A stretch of 64,000 bases of DNA from an uncultured bacterium (GTDB lineage Bacteria > Bacillota > Clostridia > Lachnospirales > Lachnospiraceae): NCBI GenBank assembly GCA_947073545.1, contig CAMTMP010000010.1:54607-118606 (forward strand). The letters run 5' to 3'. The notes under the pieces are model-generated. The model was given only the letters and a program-made list of their open reading frames with translations. It was not told where the DNA came from and searched no databases. Positions 52,459-60,230 of this stretch are shown piece by piece; within the stretch, counting starts at the first letter, position 1, and every line of letters begins with the position of its first letter. Made by a program: the position numbers and the translations under genes.

Positions 52459-54096
52459 ATGGTAATCACGGAGTTTTTGGAGCGCAACACCAGACTCTAC
52501 GGTTCAGATACGGCGCTTGTGGAGCTGAACCCCTCGCAGGAGCGGGACAGCGCGGTGACATGGCGGGAGGCGAGTCTGATTGAGAGTGCGGGGAACGGCG
52601 CGCCCTATCGGAGAGAGTTAAGCTGGGCCGATTTTGACAGACGGGCAAACCGCTTTGCGAATCTGCTGTTAAGCCGGGGAATGGAGCGGGAGACGAAGGT
52701 GGGCATTTTGATGATGAACTGTCTGGAGTGGCTGCCGGTCTACTTCGGCATCCTGAAGGCGGGTGGTGTGGCGGTGCCTTTGAATTTCCGCTATTCCGCG
52801 GAGGAGATCAAATATTGTCTGGAGCTTGCGGATGTGGAGGTACTGGTTTTCGGCCCGGAGTTTATCGAGCGTATGGACAGCATTGCGGATGATCTGCCGG
52901 GTGTCGGGATGATGTTTTTCCCGGGGACGGGAGGGCCGGATTACACGGAGGACTGCTTAAAACTGATGGGCTTTTGTTCTTCCAGCGCGCCGCCGGTGGC
53001 TCTGCGTGAGGAGGACAATGCGGCGATCTATTTCTCGTCGGGAACGACAGGTTTCCCGAAAGCGATTCTGCACAACCACCGGGCGCTGCGCGCCTCCTGT
53101 GAGACGGAGCAGAACCATCACGGGCAGACGAAGGGGGATGTATTTCTCTGCATTCCGCCGCTCTATCACACAGGGGCGAAAATGCACTGGTTCGGTTCCC
53201 TTCTCACGGCGGGCAAGGCGGTGCTTTTGCGCGGCGTGAAACCTGAGTGGATTCTGCGGGCGGTGACGGAGGAGCAGTGCACCATTGTGTGGCTGCTTGT
53301 GCCGTGGGCTCAGGATCTTCTGGATGCCATTGACTCGGGACAGGTGGAAATGGAGCACTATCTGCTGGAACAGTGGCGGCTCATGCATATTGGGGCGCAG
53401 CCCGTTCCACCCAGTTTGATCCAGCGGTGGAAAAAGCATTTCCCGCATCATCTGTACGACACCAATTACGGGCTGAGCGAGTCCATCGGCCCCGGCTGTG
53501 TGCATCTGGGCGTGGAGAACATACATAAGGTGGGTGCCATCGGCAAACCGGGCTATCACTGGGAGGCGAAGATCGTGGACGAGCAGGGAACAGAGGTTTC
53601 ACAGGGCGATGTGGGCGAACTGATTGTGCACGGCCCCGGCGTTATGCTCTGCTATTACAAGAATCCCGAGGCGACGTCTGAGATTTTGAAAGACGGCTGG
53701 CTGTATACGGGAGATATGGCGCGCATGGACGAGGACGGGTTTATCTATCTGGTGGATCGGAAGAAGGACGTTATCATATCCGGCGGAGAAAACCTCTATC
53801 CGGTACAGATTGAGGATTTCCTGCGCAGAAATGACAAGATCAAGGATGTGGCGGTGATCGGTCTGCCGGATTTAAGACTCGGAGAGATCGCGGCAGCCAT
53901 CGTTGAGCTGAAGGAGGAGGTAAGCTGTACGGAGGAGGAGCTTGCGGTATTCTGCAAGGAACTGCCCCGCTACAAACGTCCCAGAAAGGTTATTTTTGAC
54001 AAAGTGCCCAGGAATCCCACGGGCAAGATCGAGAAGCCTGTGCTCAGGGAGAGATATTGCCACGGCAGTCTCGTGGAGGCGCAGATTAAGAACTGA
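52459..54096 (+). CDS. AMP-dependent acyl-CoA synthetase/ligase
   Basis: Encodes 545 residues of the ANL superfamily: phosphate loop YFSSGTTGFPKA (191-202), NYGLSESIGPG, YTGDMARMDEDGFIYLVDRKKD and the C-terminal lysine region NPTGKIEKPVLRE. It activates a carboxylic acid with ATP and CoA. AGAAGGAGG lies before the ATG, 33 nt after the thioesterase. Substrate could be an aryl or medium-chain acid; sequence alone does not decide. Confidence 0.92.
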   Translation: MVITEFLERNTRLYGSDTALVELNPSQERDSAVTWREASLIESAGNGAPYRRELSWADFDRRANRFANLLLSRGMERETKVGILMMNCLEWLPVYFGILKAGGVAVPLNFRYSAEEIKYCLELADVEVLVFGPEFIERMDSIADDLPGVGMMFFPGTGGPDYTEDCLKLMGFCSSSAPPVALREEDNAAIYFSSGTTGFPKAILHNHRALRASCETEQNHHGQTKGDVFLCIPPLYHTGAKMHWFGSLLTAGKAVLLRGVKPEWILRAVTEEQCTIVWLLVPWAQDLLDAIDSGQVEMEHYLLEQWRLMHIGAQPVPPSLIQRWKKHFPHHLYDTNYGLSESIGPGCVHLGVENIHKVGAIGKPGYHWEAKIVDEQGTEVSQGDVGELIVHGPGVMLCYYKNPEATSEILKDGWLYTGDMARMDEDGFIYLVDRKKDVIISGGENLYPVQIEDFLRRNDKIKDVAVIGLPDLRLGEIAAAIVELKEEVSCTEEELAVFCKELPRYKRPRKVIFDKVPRNPTGKIEKPVLRERYCHGSLVEAQIKN

Positions 54097-54176
54097 GAAA
54101 CGGCGGCTAATTAGGATAACAATAGATATTATATTGTAATGCCATTGCTGTCAGGAGTGAGAAGGAGAAAACGATC

Positions 54177-55721
54177 ATGGATCTCTTTATTAAATTATTG
54201 ATGTTAATTATCTTTTTCGGTGTGATGATCGGTATTGGGCTTTACTGCCGCAAACATGCCACCGATGTGAGCGGGTTTGTGCTGGGCGGCAGAAACGTGG
54301 GGCCGTGGCTGACGGCTTTCGCCTACGGAACCAGCTATTTTTCGGCGGTGGTTTTCGTGGGATATGCGGGACAGTTCGGTTGGAAGTACGGGATTGCCGC
54401 TACATGGGCCGGACTTGGCAACGCCTTTTTGGGGTCGTTGCTTGCGTGGGCCGTGTTAGGACGCCGCACCCGCATTATGACGCAGCATTTGGACAGCGCG
54501 ACCATGCCTCAGTTTTTTGGAGAGCGGTTTGAGAGCAAGCCGTTGAAAATTGCGGCGTCAGTGATTATCTTTATCTTTCTAATTCCCTATACGGCGAGCC
54601 TTTACAACGGATTGAGCCGGCTGTTCGGTATGGCGTTTGACATTGACTACAGCGTGTGCGTGATCGTTATGGCGGTGCTTACGGGTATTTATGTCATTGC
54701 GGGCGGCTATATGGCGACTGCCATCAATGATTTTATTCAGGGCATTATCATGATTTTTGGAATAGCGGCTGTTATTATCGCGGTGCTTCACAGCCAGGGC
54801 GGTTTTCTTGCAGCGCTTGACAAGCTGTCCGCGGTGAGCGACGAGACGGTGTCCGCCGCGCCCGGCGTATTTAACTCCTTTTTCGGGCCGGACCCCGCGG
54901 GGCTTTTGGGCGTGGTGATTCTTACCAGTCTGGGAACGTGGGGACTGCCGCAGATGGTACAGAAATTTTATGCCATCAAGAGCGAGAGTGCGATCAACAA
55001 GGGTATGGTGATTTCCACGGTCTTTGCGACGATTGTTTCCGGCGGATGCTATTTTCTAGGCGGATTTGGCCGTCTGTTTAGTGATAAGATTGACATTGCG
55101 GCAAACGGATATGATTCTGTGGTACCCACCATGCTTTCCGGCCTGCCCACGATTCTGATCGCGGTGGTGGTGATTCTGGTGCTCTCCGCTTCCATGTCCA
55201 CCCTGTCTTCCCTTGTTCTGGCATCAAGCTCTACCTTGACGCTGGACTTTATTAAAGGTAATATGATTAAAGAGATGGACGAAAAGAAACAGGTGAAATG
55301 GATGCGGGGTCTTCTGGTTGTGTTTATCGTGATTTCCGTGGTGCTTGCACTGATCCAGTACCGCTCTAACGTTACTTTCATCGCACAGCTTATGGGTGTG
55401 AGCTGGGGTGCGCTTGCCGGTGCTTTTCTGGCGCCTTTCCTCTACGGCCTGTACTGGAAACGGACGACCAAGGCGGCATGCTGGGTGAGCTTTTTATTCT
55501 CCACAATCGTGATGCTTGCGAATATTTTCTTTCGCTCGTCATTTCCGGCTTACTTACAGTCCCCGATCAATGCCGGTGCCTTCTGTATGCTTGCCGGGCT
55601 TGTGATTGTGCCTGTGGTGAGCGTGGTGACTAAGGCGCCCGGGGATAAAAAGCTGGCGGAGATTTTCTCCTGCTATGACCAGAAGGTAACGGTTTCTGTG
55701 AAAGATTCAATCGGAGATTAG
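54177..55721 (+). CDS. sodium:solute symporter (SSS family)
   Basis: Encodes 514 residues with about 13 membrane helices. SSS features include GFVLGGRNVGPWLTAFAYGTSYFSAV near the N-terminus and GGYMATAINDFIQGIIMI, close to the sodium/solute signature. SSS members import organic acids, amino acids or vitamins with Na+. Its position between an acyl-CoA ligase and iorAB suggests uptake of a carboxylate used by the cluster. AGAAGGAGAAAA supports the start. The stop codon touches the two-hairpin element copy D. Confidence 0.92.
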   Translation: MDLFIKLLMLIIFFGVMIGIGLYCRKHATDVSGFVLGGRNVGPWLTAFAYGTSYFSAVVFVGYAGQFGWKYGIAATWAGLGNAFLGSLLAWAVLGRRTRIMTQHLDSATMPQFFGERFESKPLKIAASVIIFIFLIPYTASLYNGLSRLFGMAFDIDYSVCVIVMAVLTGIYVIAGGYMATAINDFIQGIIMIFGIAAVIIAVLHSQGGFLAALDKLSAVSDETVSAAPGVFNSFFGPDPAGLLGVVILTSLGTWGLPQMVQKFYAIKSESAINKGMVISTVFATIVSGGCYFLGGFGRLFSDKIDIAANGYDSVVPTMLSGLPTILIAVVVILVLSASMSTLSSLVLASSSTLTLDFIKGNMIKEMDEKKQVKWMRGLLVVFIVISVVLALIQYRSNVTFIAQLMGVSWGALAGAFLAPFLYGLYWKRTTKAACWVSFLFSTIVMLANIFFRSSFPAYLQSPINAGAFCMLAGLVIVPVVSVVTKAPGDKKLAEIFSCYDQKVTVSVKDSIGD

Positions 55722-55815
55722 CTCGAAAAGAACTTCTAAAGACGTCCCGCCATTGGACGGGACGCCAAGAAGTTCTATCGTTTCGAGCGGGAGAATGCAA
55801 AATGCGGCATTCTCC
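55721..55815 (+). repeat. two-hairpin intergenic element, copy D (upstream of iorA)
   Basis: Hairpin 1: outer stem GCTCGAAA/TTTCGAGC (55721-55728 with 55781-55788, 8 of 8), arms AGAACTTCT/AGAAGTTCT (55729-55737 with 55768-55776, 9 of 9) and inner GTCCCG/CGGGAC. Hairpin 2: GGAGAATGC/GCATTCTCC (55790-55798 with 55807-55815, 9 of 9). It ends 29 nt before iorA. Its core equals copy B except for one loop base, while the outer stem is different. Confidence 0.88.
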
Positions 55816-55844
55816 GCAATCATAGAAGAAGGGTGGTTAATTTG

Positions 55845-57572
55845 ATGAAAACATTAATGCTTGGCAACGAGGCGGTTGCCAGAGGTTTGTATGAGGCGGG
55901 CTGCAGCTTTGTGTCCAGCTATCCGGGAACGCCCAGCACGGAAATTACAGAGTGTGTGGCGAAATATGATGAGGTGTATGCGGAGTGGGCGCCCAATGAG
56001 AAGGTGGCACTGGAGGCGGCGTTTGGGGCTTGCGTGCGGGGTGTGCGGAGCTTTTGTGCCATGAAACATGTGGGCTTAAACGTGGCTGCGGATCCGTTGT
56101 TTACGATTTCTTACACAGGCGTAAACGCGGGACTGATTATCGGTGTGGCGGACGACGCCGGCATGCACAGTTCTCAGAATGAACAGGATTCGAGACATTA
56201 TGCGCGGGCGGCGAAGATTCCCATGCTGGAGCCTTCCGATTCGGCTGAGGCGCTTGCCTTTGCGAAGACGGCCTATGAGATTTCCGAGCAGTTTGACACG
56301 GCGGTGCTTCTGAAGATGTGTACCCGCGTCAGCCATTCCCAGAGCGTTGTCGAGACAGGGGAGCGGGTCGTGCCGGAACCGAAGAAGTATGAGAAGAACC
56401 CCGCGAAATATATTATGATGCCGGCTTACGCAAAGAAAAAACATCCCATGGTGGAGGCGCGCACGAAGGCGCTGACCGCATGGGCGGAGACGGCTGAAAT
56501 CAATCGGATCGAGCCGGGACAGGACACTTCCGTGGGAATTATCACTTCTTCCACCTGTTTTCAGTATGTGAAAGAGGCTTACGGCGATACCTATCCTGTT
56601 TTAAAGCTGGGGATGATCTGGCCCATGCCGGAACAGAAGATCAGGGATTTTGCGGCCACGGTGGAAAAGCTGATAGTGGTGGAGGAGCTGGACGGTTTTA
56701 TAGAGAATCATTGCAGAAATCTGGGGCTTTCTGTGGCAGGCAAAGACCTGTTTACGGAGATTGGGGAACTAAGTCAGAATGTGGTGAAGGAGAAGCTTGG
56801 ACAGGCAGTGCAGGCGGGAGAAACCCTTTTGGAGGAGATTCCCCCAAGACCACCCGTGATGTGTGCAGGCTGTCCTCACAGAAGCCTTTTCTATGTGTTA
56901 AAAAAATTAAACCTGACTGTACTTGGAGATATTGGGTGTTATACATTGGGCGCGGTGGCGCCTCTCAACGCGATTGACACGACGATCTGCATGGGTGCGT
57001 CCGTCTCCGGACTTCACGGCTTCGTGAAAGCGGGTGATGAGGCGTGCGCGGGGAAAACGGTGGCGGTGATCGGTGATTCCACCTTTATCCACTCCGGCGT
57101 TACAGGACTGATCAATATTGCGTACAATGAATCCGATTCCACGGTGATCATACTGGATAATTCCATCACAGGCATGACGGGCCACCAGCAGAATCCGACG
57201 ACCGGCTATAACCTGAAGGGTGACCCCTGCACAAAGATTGATCTGGAGAACCTGTGCCATGCAGTGGGCATCAGGCGGGTGAAGGTAGTCGATCCCTACG
57301 ATATGGAAACATGTCAGAAGGTGATCAAAGAGGAGCTTGCGGCGAAGGAGCCGTCGGTCATCATTTCCCGTCGTCCCTGTGCATTGCTCAAATATGTAAA
57401 ACATCCGGGAGCGATCTGTTCCGATCCGGAGAAGTGCAAGGGCTGTAAGGCGTGTATGCATATCGGCTGTCCGGCGATCAGTATGGTGGATGGCAAAGCG
57501 GTCATTGACGAGACACTCTGTGTGGGCTGCGGGGTATGTGAGCAGCTCTGTAAGTTCGGGGCACTAGGGTGA
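55845..57572 (+). CDS. iorA: indolepyruvate ferredoxin oxidoreductase, alpha subunit
   Basis: Encodes 575 residues: pyruvate-ferredoxin-oxidoreductase-like N-terminal domain (SYPGTPSTEITE), TPP-binding domain (GDIGCYTLG, GDSTFIHSG) and two C-terminal 4Fe-4S motifs (CKGCKACMHIGCP and CVGCGVCEQLC). With IorB it converts aryl-pyruvates from Trp, Phe and Tyr to arylacetyl-CoA and reduced ferredoxin. ATG 55845 has AAGGGTGG 8 nt upstream, preferred over GTG 55833, which overlaps that site. Stop codon lies inside the outer stem of element E. Confidence 0.95.
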   Translation: MKTLMLGNEAVARGLYEAGCSFVSSYPGTPSTEITECVAKYDEVYAEWAPNEKVALEAAFGACVRGVRSFCAMKHVGLNVAADPLFTISYTGVNAGLIIGVADDAGMHSSQNEQDSRHYARAAKIPMLEPSDSAEALAFAKTAYEISEQFDTAVLLKMCTRVSHSQSVVETGERVVPEPKKYEKNPAKYIMMPAYAKKKHPMVEARTKALTAWAETAEINRIEPGQDTSVGIITSSTCFQYVKEAYGDTYPVLKLGMIWPMPEQKIRDFAATVEKLIVVEELDGFIENHCRNLGLSVAGKDLFTEIGELSQNVVKEKLGQAVQAGETLLEEIPPRPPVMCAGCPHRSLFYVLKKLNLTVLGDIGCYTLGAVAPLNAIDTTICMGASVSGLHGFVKAGDEACAGKTVAVIGDSTFIHSGVTGLINIAYNESDSTVIILDNSITGMTGHQQNPTTGYNLKGDPCTKIDLENLCHAVGIRRVKVVDPYDMETCQKVIKEELAAKEPSVIISRRPCALLKYVKHPGAICSDPEKCKGCKACMHIGCPAISMVDGKAVIDETLCVGCGVCEQLCKFGALG

Positions 57573-57678
57573 AAAGAAGTTTTAGCCGCTCACAGCATAG
57601 GCTGTTTCGCGGAGAACTTCTAGATTTGCTTCGCAAATCACTTTCACCTAGGAGAATGCCTGAAATGCGGCATTCTCC
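57568..57678 (+). repeat. two-hairpin intergenic element, copy E (between iorA and iorB)
   Basis: Outer stem GGTGAAA/TTTCACC (57568-57574 with 57642-57648). Arms AGAAGTT/AACTTCT (57575-57581 with 57615-57621) are in the opposite order to copies B and D. An extra hairpin GATTTGC/GCAAATC occupies 57623-57639. Hairpin 2: GGAGAATGCC/GGCATTCTCC (57651-57660 with 57669-57678, 10 of 10). It ends 43 nt before iorB. Confidence 0.82.
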
Positions 57679-57721
57679 GCATGGATTTGAAGCACGGTGA
57701 AGCTGTAATATGGAGGAAAAT

Positions 57722-58303
57722 ATGGAAACAAAAAATATGATGATTGTGGGAGTGGGCGGACAGGGAACGCTGCTTGCGAGCAAGCTGTTGGGACGCCTGC
57801 TTCTGGGGAAGGGATATGACGTCAAGGTAAGTGAGGTGCACGGCATGAGCCAGCGCGGCGGCAGTGTGGTCACTTATGTGCGCTGGGGCGATAGGGTCTG
57901 CTCACCCATTATAGATAAGGGAGAGGCGGACTGCATTCTTTCTTTTGAACTTCTGGAAGCGGCACGCTATACGGATTTTTTGAAGCCGGGCGGCAGAATC
58001 ATTGTGAACAGCCAGCAGATCAATCCCATGCCGGTGATTGCGGGTGCGGCGGTGTACCCGGAGAATCTGGTGGAGAAGATGTCGGCTTTGGATGCAAAGG
58101 TGGATGCCTTTGACGCGCTTTCTCTGGCGGAGGAGGCGGGAAGCAGCAAGGCCGTGAATCTGGTGCTTATGGGAAGGCTTGCCAGACACTTTGACTTTAC
58201 GCAGGAGGAGTGGATGGAAGCAATCGAGCACAGCGTGCCGCCGAAATTTCTGGAGATGAATAAGAAGGCATTTGCACTTGGACAGCGTGAGACGTGCAGC
58301 TAA
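57722..58303 (+). CDS. iorB: indolepyruvate ferredoxin oxidoreductase, beta subunit
   Basis: Encodes 193 residues, METKNMMIVGVGGQGTLLAS, the gamma-domain type of 2-oxoacid:ferredoxin oxidoreductases, with SEVHGMSQRGGSV typical of IorB. It is the small subunit of the IorAB complex. ATG 57722 follows GGAGG by 5 nt. The 149-nt gap to iorA holds element copy E, so the two subunits are not translationally coupled despite forming one complex. Confidence 0.95.
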   Translation: METKNMMIVGVGGQGTLLASKLLGRLLLGKGYDVKVSEVHGMSQRGGSVVTYVRWGDRVCSPIIDKGEADCILSFELLEAARYTDFLKPGGRIIVNSQQINPMPVIAGAAVYPENLVEKMSALDAKVDAFDALSLAEEAGSSKAVNLVLMGRLARHFDFTQEEWMEAIEHSVPPKFLEMNKKAFALGQRETCS

Positions 58304-58348
58304 GGCGCAATGCCAGTGTGCATCCGGTTAAGAAGCACGGAGTCTCAA

Positions 58349-58377
58349 GGGAGTGTGCCTGTGTTTCAGGCATTCCC
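58349..58377 (+). repeat. degenerate hairpin of the two-hairpin family, copy F (upstream of paaK)
   Basis: GGGAGTGTGCCTG (58349-58361) pairs with CAGGCATTCCC (58367-58377) with a small bulge, recalling hairpin 2 of the other copies. It ends 31 nt before paaK. No convincing hairpin 1 was found. Confidence 0.45.
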
Positions 58378-58408
58378 GGTATAAAGACATGTTATGGAGG
58401 AGGAAGGT

Positions 58409-59707
58409 ATGGAACGGTATTACCAGAAAGAAATTGAAACGGCGGACAGGGAGCAGATTCTCGCATGGCAGAATGAACGGCTTGTGAAGCAGGTGCGCCA
58501 TGTGTGGGACAATGTGCCTTACTACCGCAAAAAGATGGAGGAAAAGGGAGTTACGCCGGGGGACATTCAGAGCGTGGAAGACTTACATAAGCTGCCTTTC
58601 CTGACGAAGGACGATCTGCGTGAGGCGTATCCTTACGGTCTTATGGCGAAACCCCTTAAGGAATGTGTGCGCATCCAGTCTACGTCCGGCACGACCGGCC
58701 GCAGGGTGGTGGCGTTTTATACCCAGCATGACGTTGATTTGTGGGAAGACTGCTGTGCGAGAGCCATTATGGCGGCGGGCGGCACGGACGAGGACGTCTG
58801 CCATGTCTGCTACGGTTACGGTCTTTTCACAGGCGGTCCCGGCCTAAACGGCGGCAGCCATAAAGTGGGATGCCTGACGCTTCCCATGTCCTCCGGCAAT
58901 ACGGACAGACAGCTACAGTTTATGGTGGATCTGGAGGCGACAATTCTCTGCTGTACGCCTTCTTACGCCGCGTTTCTGGCGGAGAGCATTCATGAGCGTG
59001 GACTGCGCGATCAGATTAAGCTCAAAGCGGGTATCTTCGGCGCGGAGGCATGGAGCGAGGAGATGCGTCAGGACATTCAGAATAAGCTGGGAATTAAGGC
59101 GTATGATATTTACGGCCTCACGGAAACCAGCGGCCCGGGCGTGGCTTTTGAGTGCAGCGAGCAGACAGGAATGCATATCAATGAGGATCACTTTATCGCG
59201 GAGATCATCAACCCGGATACGGGGGAAGTGCTCCCGGAGGGCAGCAAGGGTGAGCTGGTGTTTACGGCGATTACCAAGGAGGCATTCCCGCTTCTGCGTT
59301 ACCGTACGAGAGACATCTGCGTGCTCACCAGAGAGAAATGTTCCTGCGGCCGTACCCATGTGAAAATGAGTAAGCCCATGGGCAGAAGCGACGATATGCT
59401 GATCGTGAAGGGCGTCAATGTATTCCCGTCCCAGATTGAGACGGTGCTTCTGGAACAGGGTTATCCGGCAAACTATCAGATTATCGTGGATCGCGTCAAC
59501 AATTCCGACACGATCGAGGTCATGGTGGAAATGACGCCCGAGAATTTCTCCGACAATCTCGGTAAGATCACGGAGATGGAGAAGGGGCTGGTATCGGCTC
59601 TCAAGGCAATGCTTGGCATCTATGCGAAGGTGCGTCTGGTGGCGCCTAAGTCCATCACGAGGAGCGAGGGCAAAGCCGTGCGTGTAATCGACAAGCGGAA
59701 AATATGA
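58409..59707 (+). CDS. paaK: phenylacetate-CoA ligase family protein
   Basis: Encodes 432 residues: phosphate loop QSTSGTTGRR (90-99), YDIYGLTETSGPG and the C-terminal RSDDMLIVKGVNVFPSQIE typical of PaaK. It interconverts arylacetate and arylacetyl-CoA with ATP or AMP. Next to iorAB it may run toward arylacetate to save energy, as proposed for archaeal arylpyruvate fermentation. ATG 58409 follows GGAGGAAGG; ATG 58394 upstream overlaps this site and is less likely. Confidence 0.93.
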   Translation: MERYYQKEIETADREQILAWQNERLVKQVRHVWDNVPYYRKKMEEKGVTPGDIQSVEDLHKLPFLTKDDLREAYPYGLMAKPLKECVRIQSTSGTTGRRVVAFYTQHDVDLWEDCCARAIMAAGGTDEDVCHVCYGYGLFTGGPGLNGGSHKVGCLTLPMSSGNTDRQLQFMVDLEATILCCTPSYAAFLAESIHERGLRDQIKLKAGIFGAEAWSEEMRQDIQNKLGIKAYDIYGLTETSGPGVAFECSEQTGMHINEDHFIAEIINPDTGEVLPEGSKGELVFTAITKEAFPLLRYRTRDICVLTREKCSCGRTHVKMSKPMGRSDDMLIVKGVNVFPSQIETVLLEQGYPANYQIIVDRVNNSDTIEVMVEMTPENFSDNLGKITEMEKGLVSALKAMLGIYAKVRLVAPKSITRSEGKAVRVIDKRKI

Positions 59708-59764
59708 GAGTGGTACCGATGACGATGTGTAAGGGTGACTGAAAGGTCGGAGAGGAGATAAATT

Positions 59765-60196
59765 ATGACAATACCTCAGATTTCTGTATTTCTGGAAAAC
59801 AAAGCGGGGCAGCTTGCGGATATTACCCATATTCTCTCGGAGAATGAGGTAAACATGAGGGCGCTCAATATTGCGGAGACGGCGGATTATGGTGTTCTGC
59901 GGCTGATTGTGGACGACGCGTCAAGGGCTTCCTCCATTCTTCTGGAGCGTGGATTTATTTTGACGATGACTCCGGTTGTGGGCGTGGCGGTTCCCGATAC
60001 GCCTGGCGGTTTGAGCAAAGTGCTTGGCGTGATTTCCGACGCGGGGATGGATGTGGAGTATATGTACTCCGTATTCGGACAGAAGGACGGGCAGGCGTGC
60101 ATGATCTTCCGCGTGGCGGATACGGACGGACTGGCGGCGGTTCTTGACAAGAACGAGATCGTGACGATGGCCGGGGAAGAGCTGGGCCTTCACTGA
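59765..60196 (+). CDS. tandem ACT-domain protein
   Basis: Encodes 143 residues made of two ACT domains (about 4-70 and 71-140: ISVFLENKAGQLADITHIL and VVGVAVPDTPGGLSKVLGVI). ACT domains bind amino acids. Genes like this often follow paaK/iorAB and probably sense an aromatic amino acid. GGAGAGGAG precedes the ATG. 57 nt after paaK, so likely the last gene of that operon. Confidence 0.92.
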   Translation: MTIPQISVFLENKAGQLADITHILSENEVNMRALNIAETADYGVLRLIVDDASRASSILLERGFILTMTPVVGVAVPDTPGGLSKVLGVISDAGMDVEYMYSVFGQKDGQACMIFRVADTDGLAAVLDKNEIVTMAGEELGLH

Positions 60197-60230
60197 GCGG
60201 TGGTGAGCACGGATTGAAAACTTCCATAAA

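Noticed and set aside
10774..58377. CRISPR or clustered repeat array
   Set aside because: The repeats are single, tens of kb apart, each with internal pairing and no spacers or cas genes.
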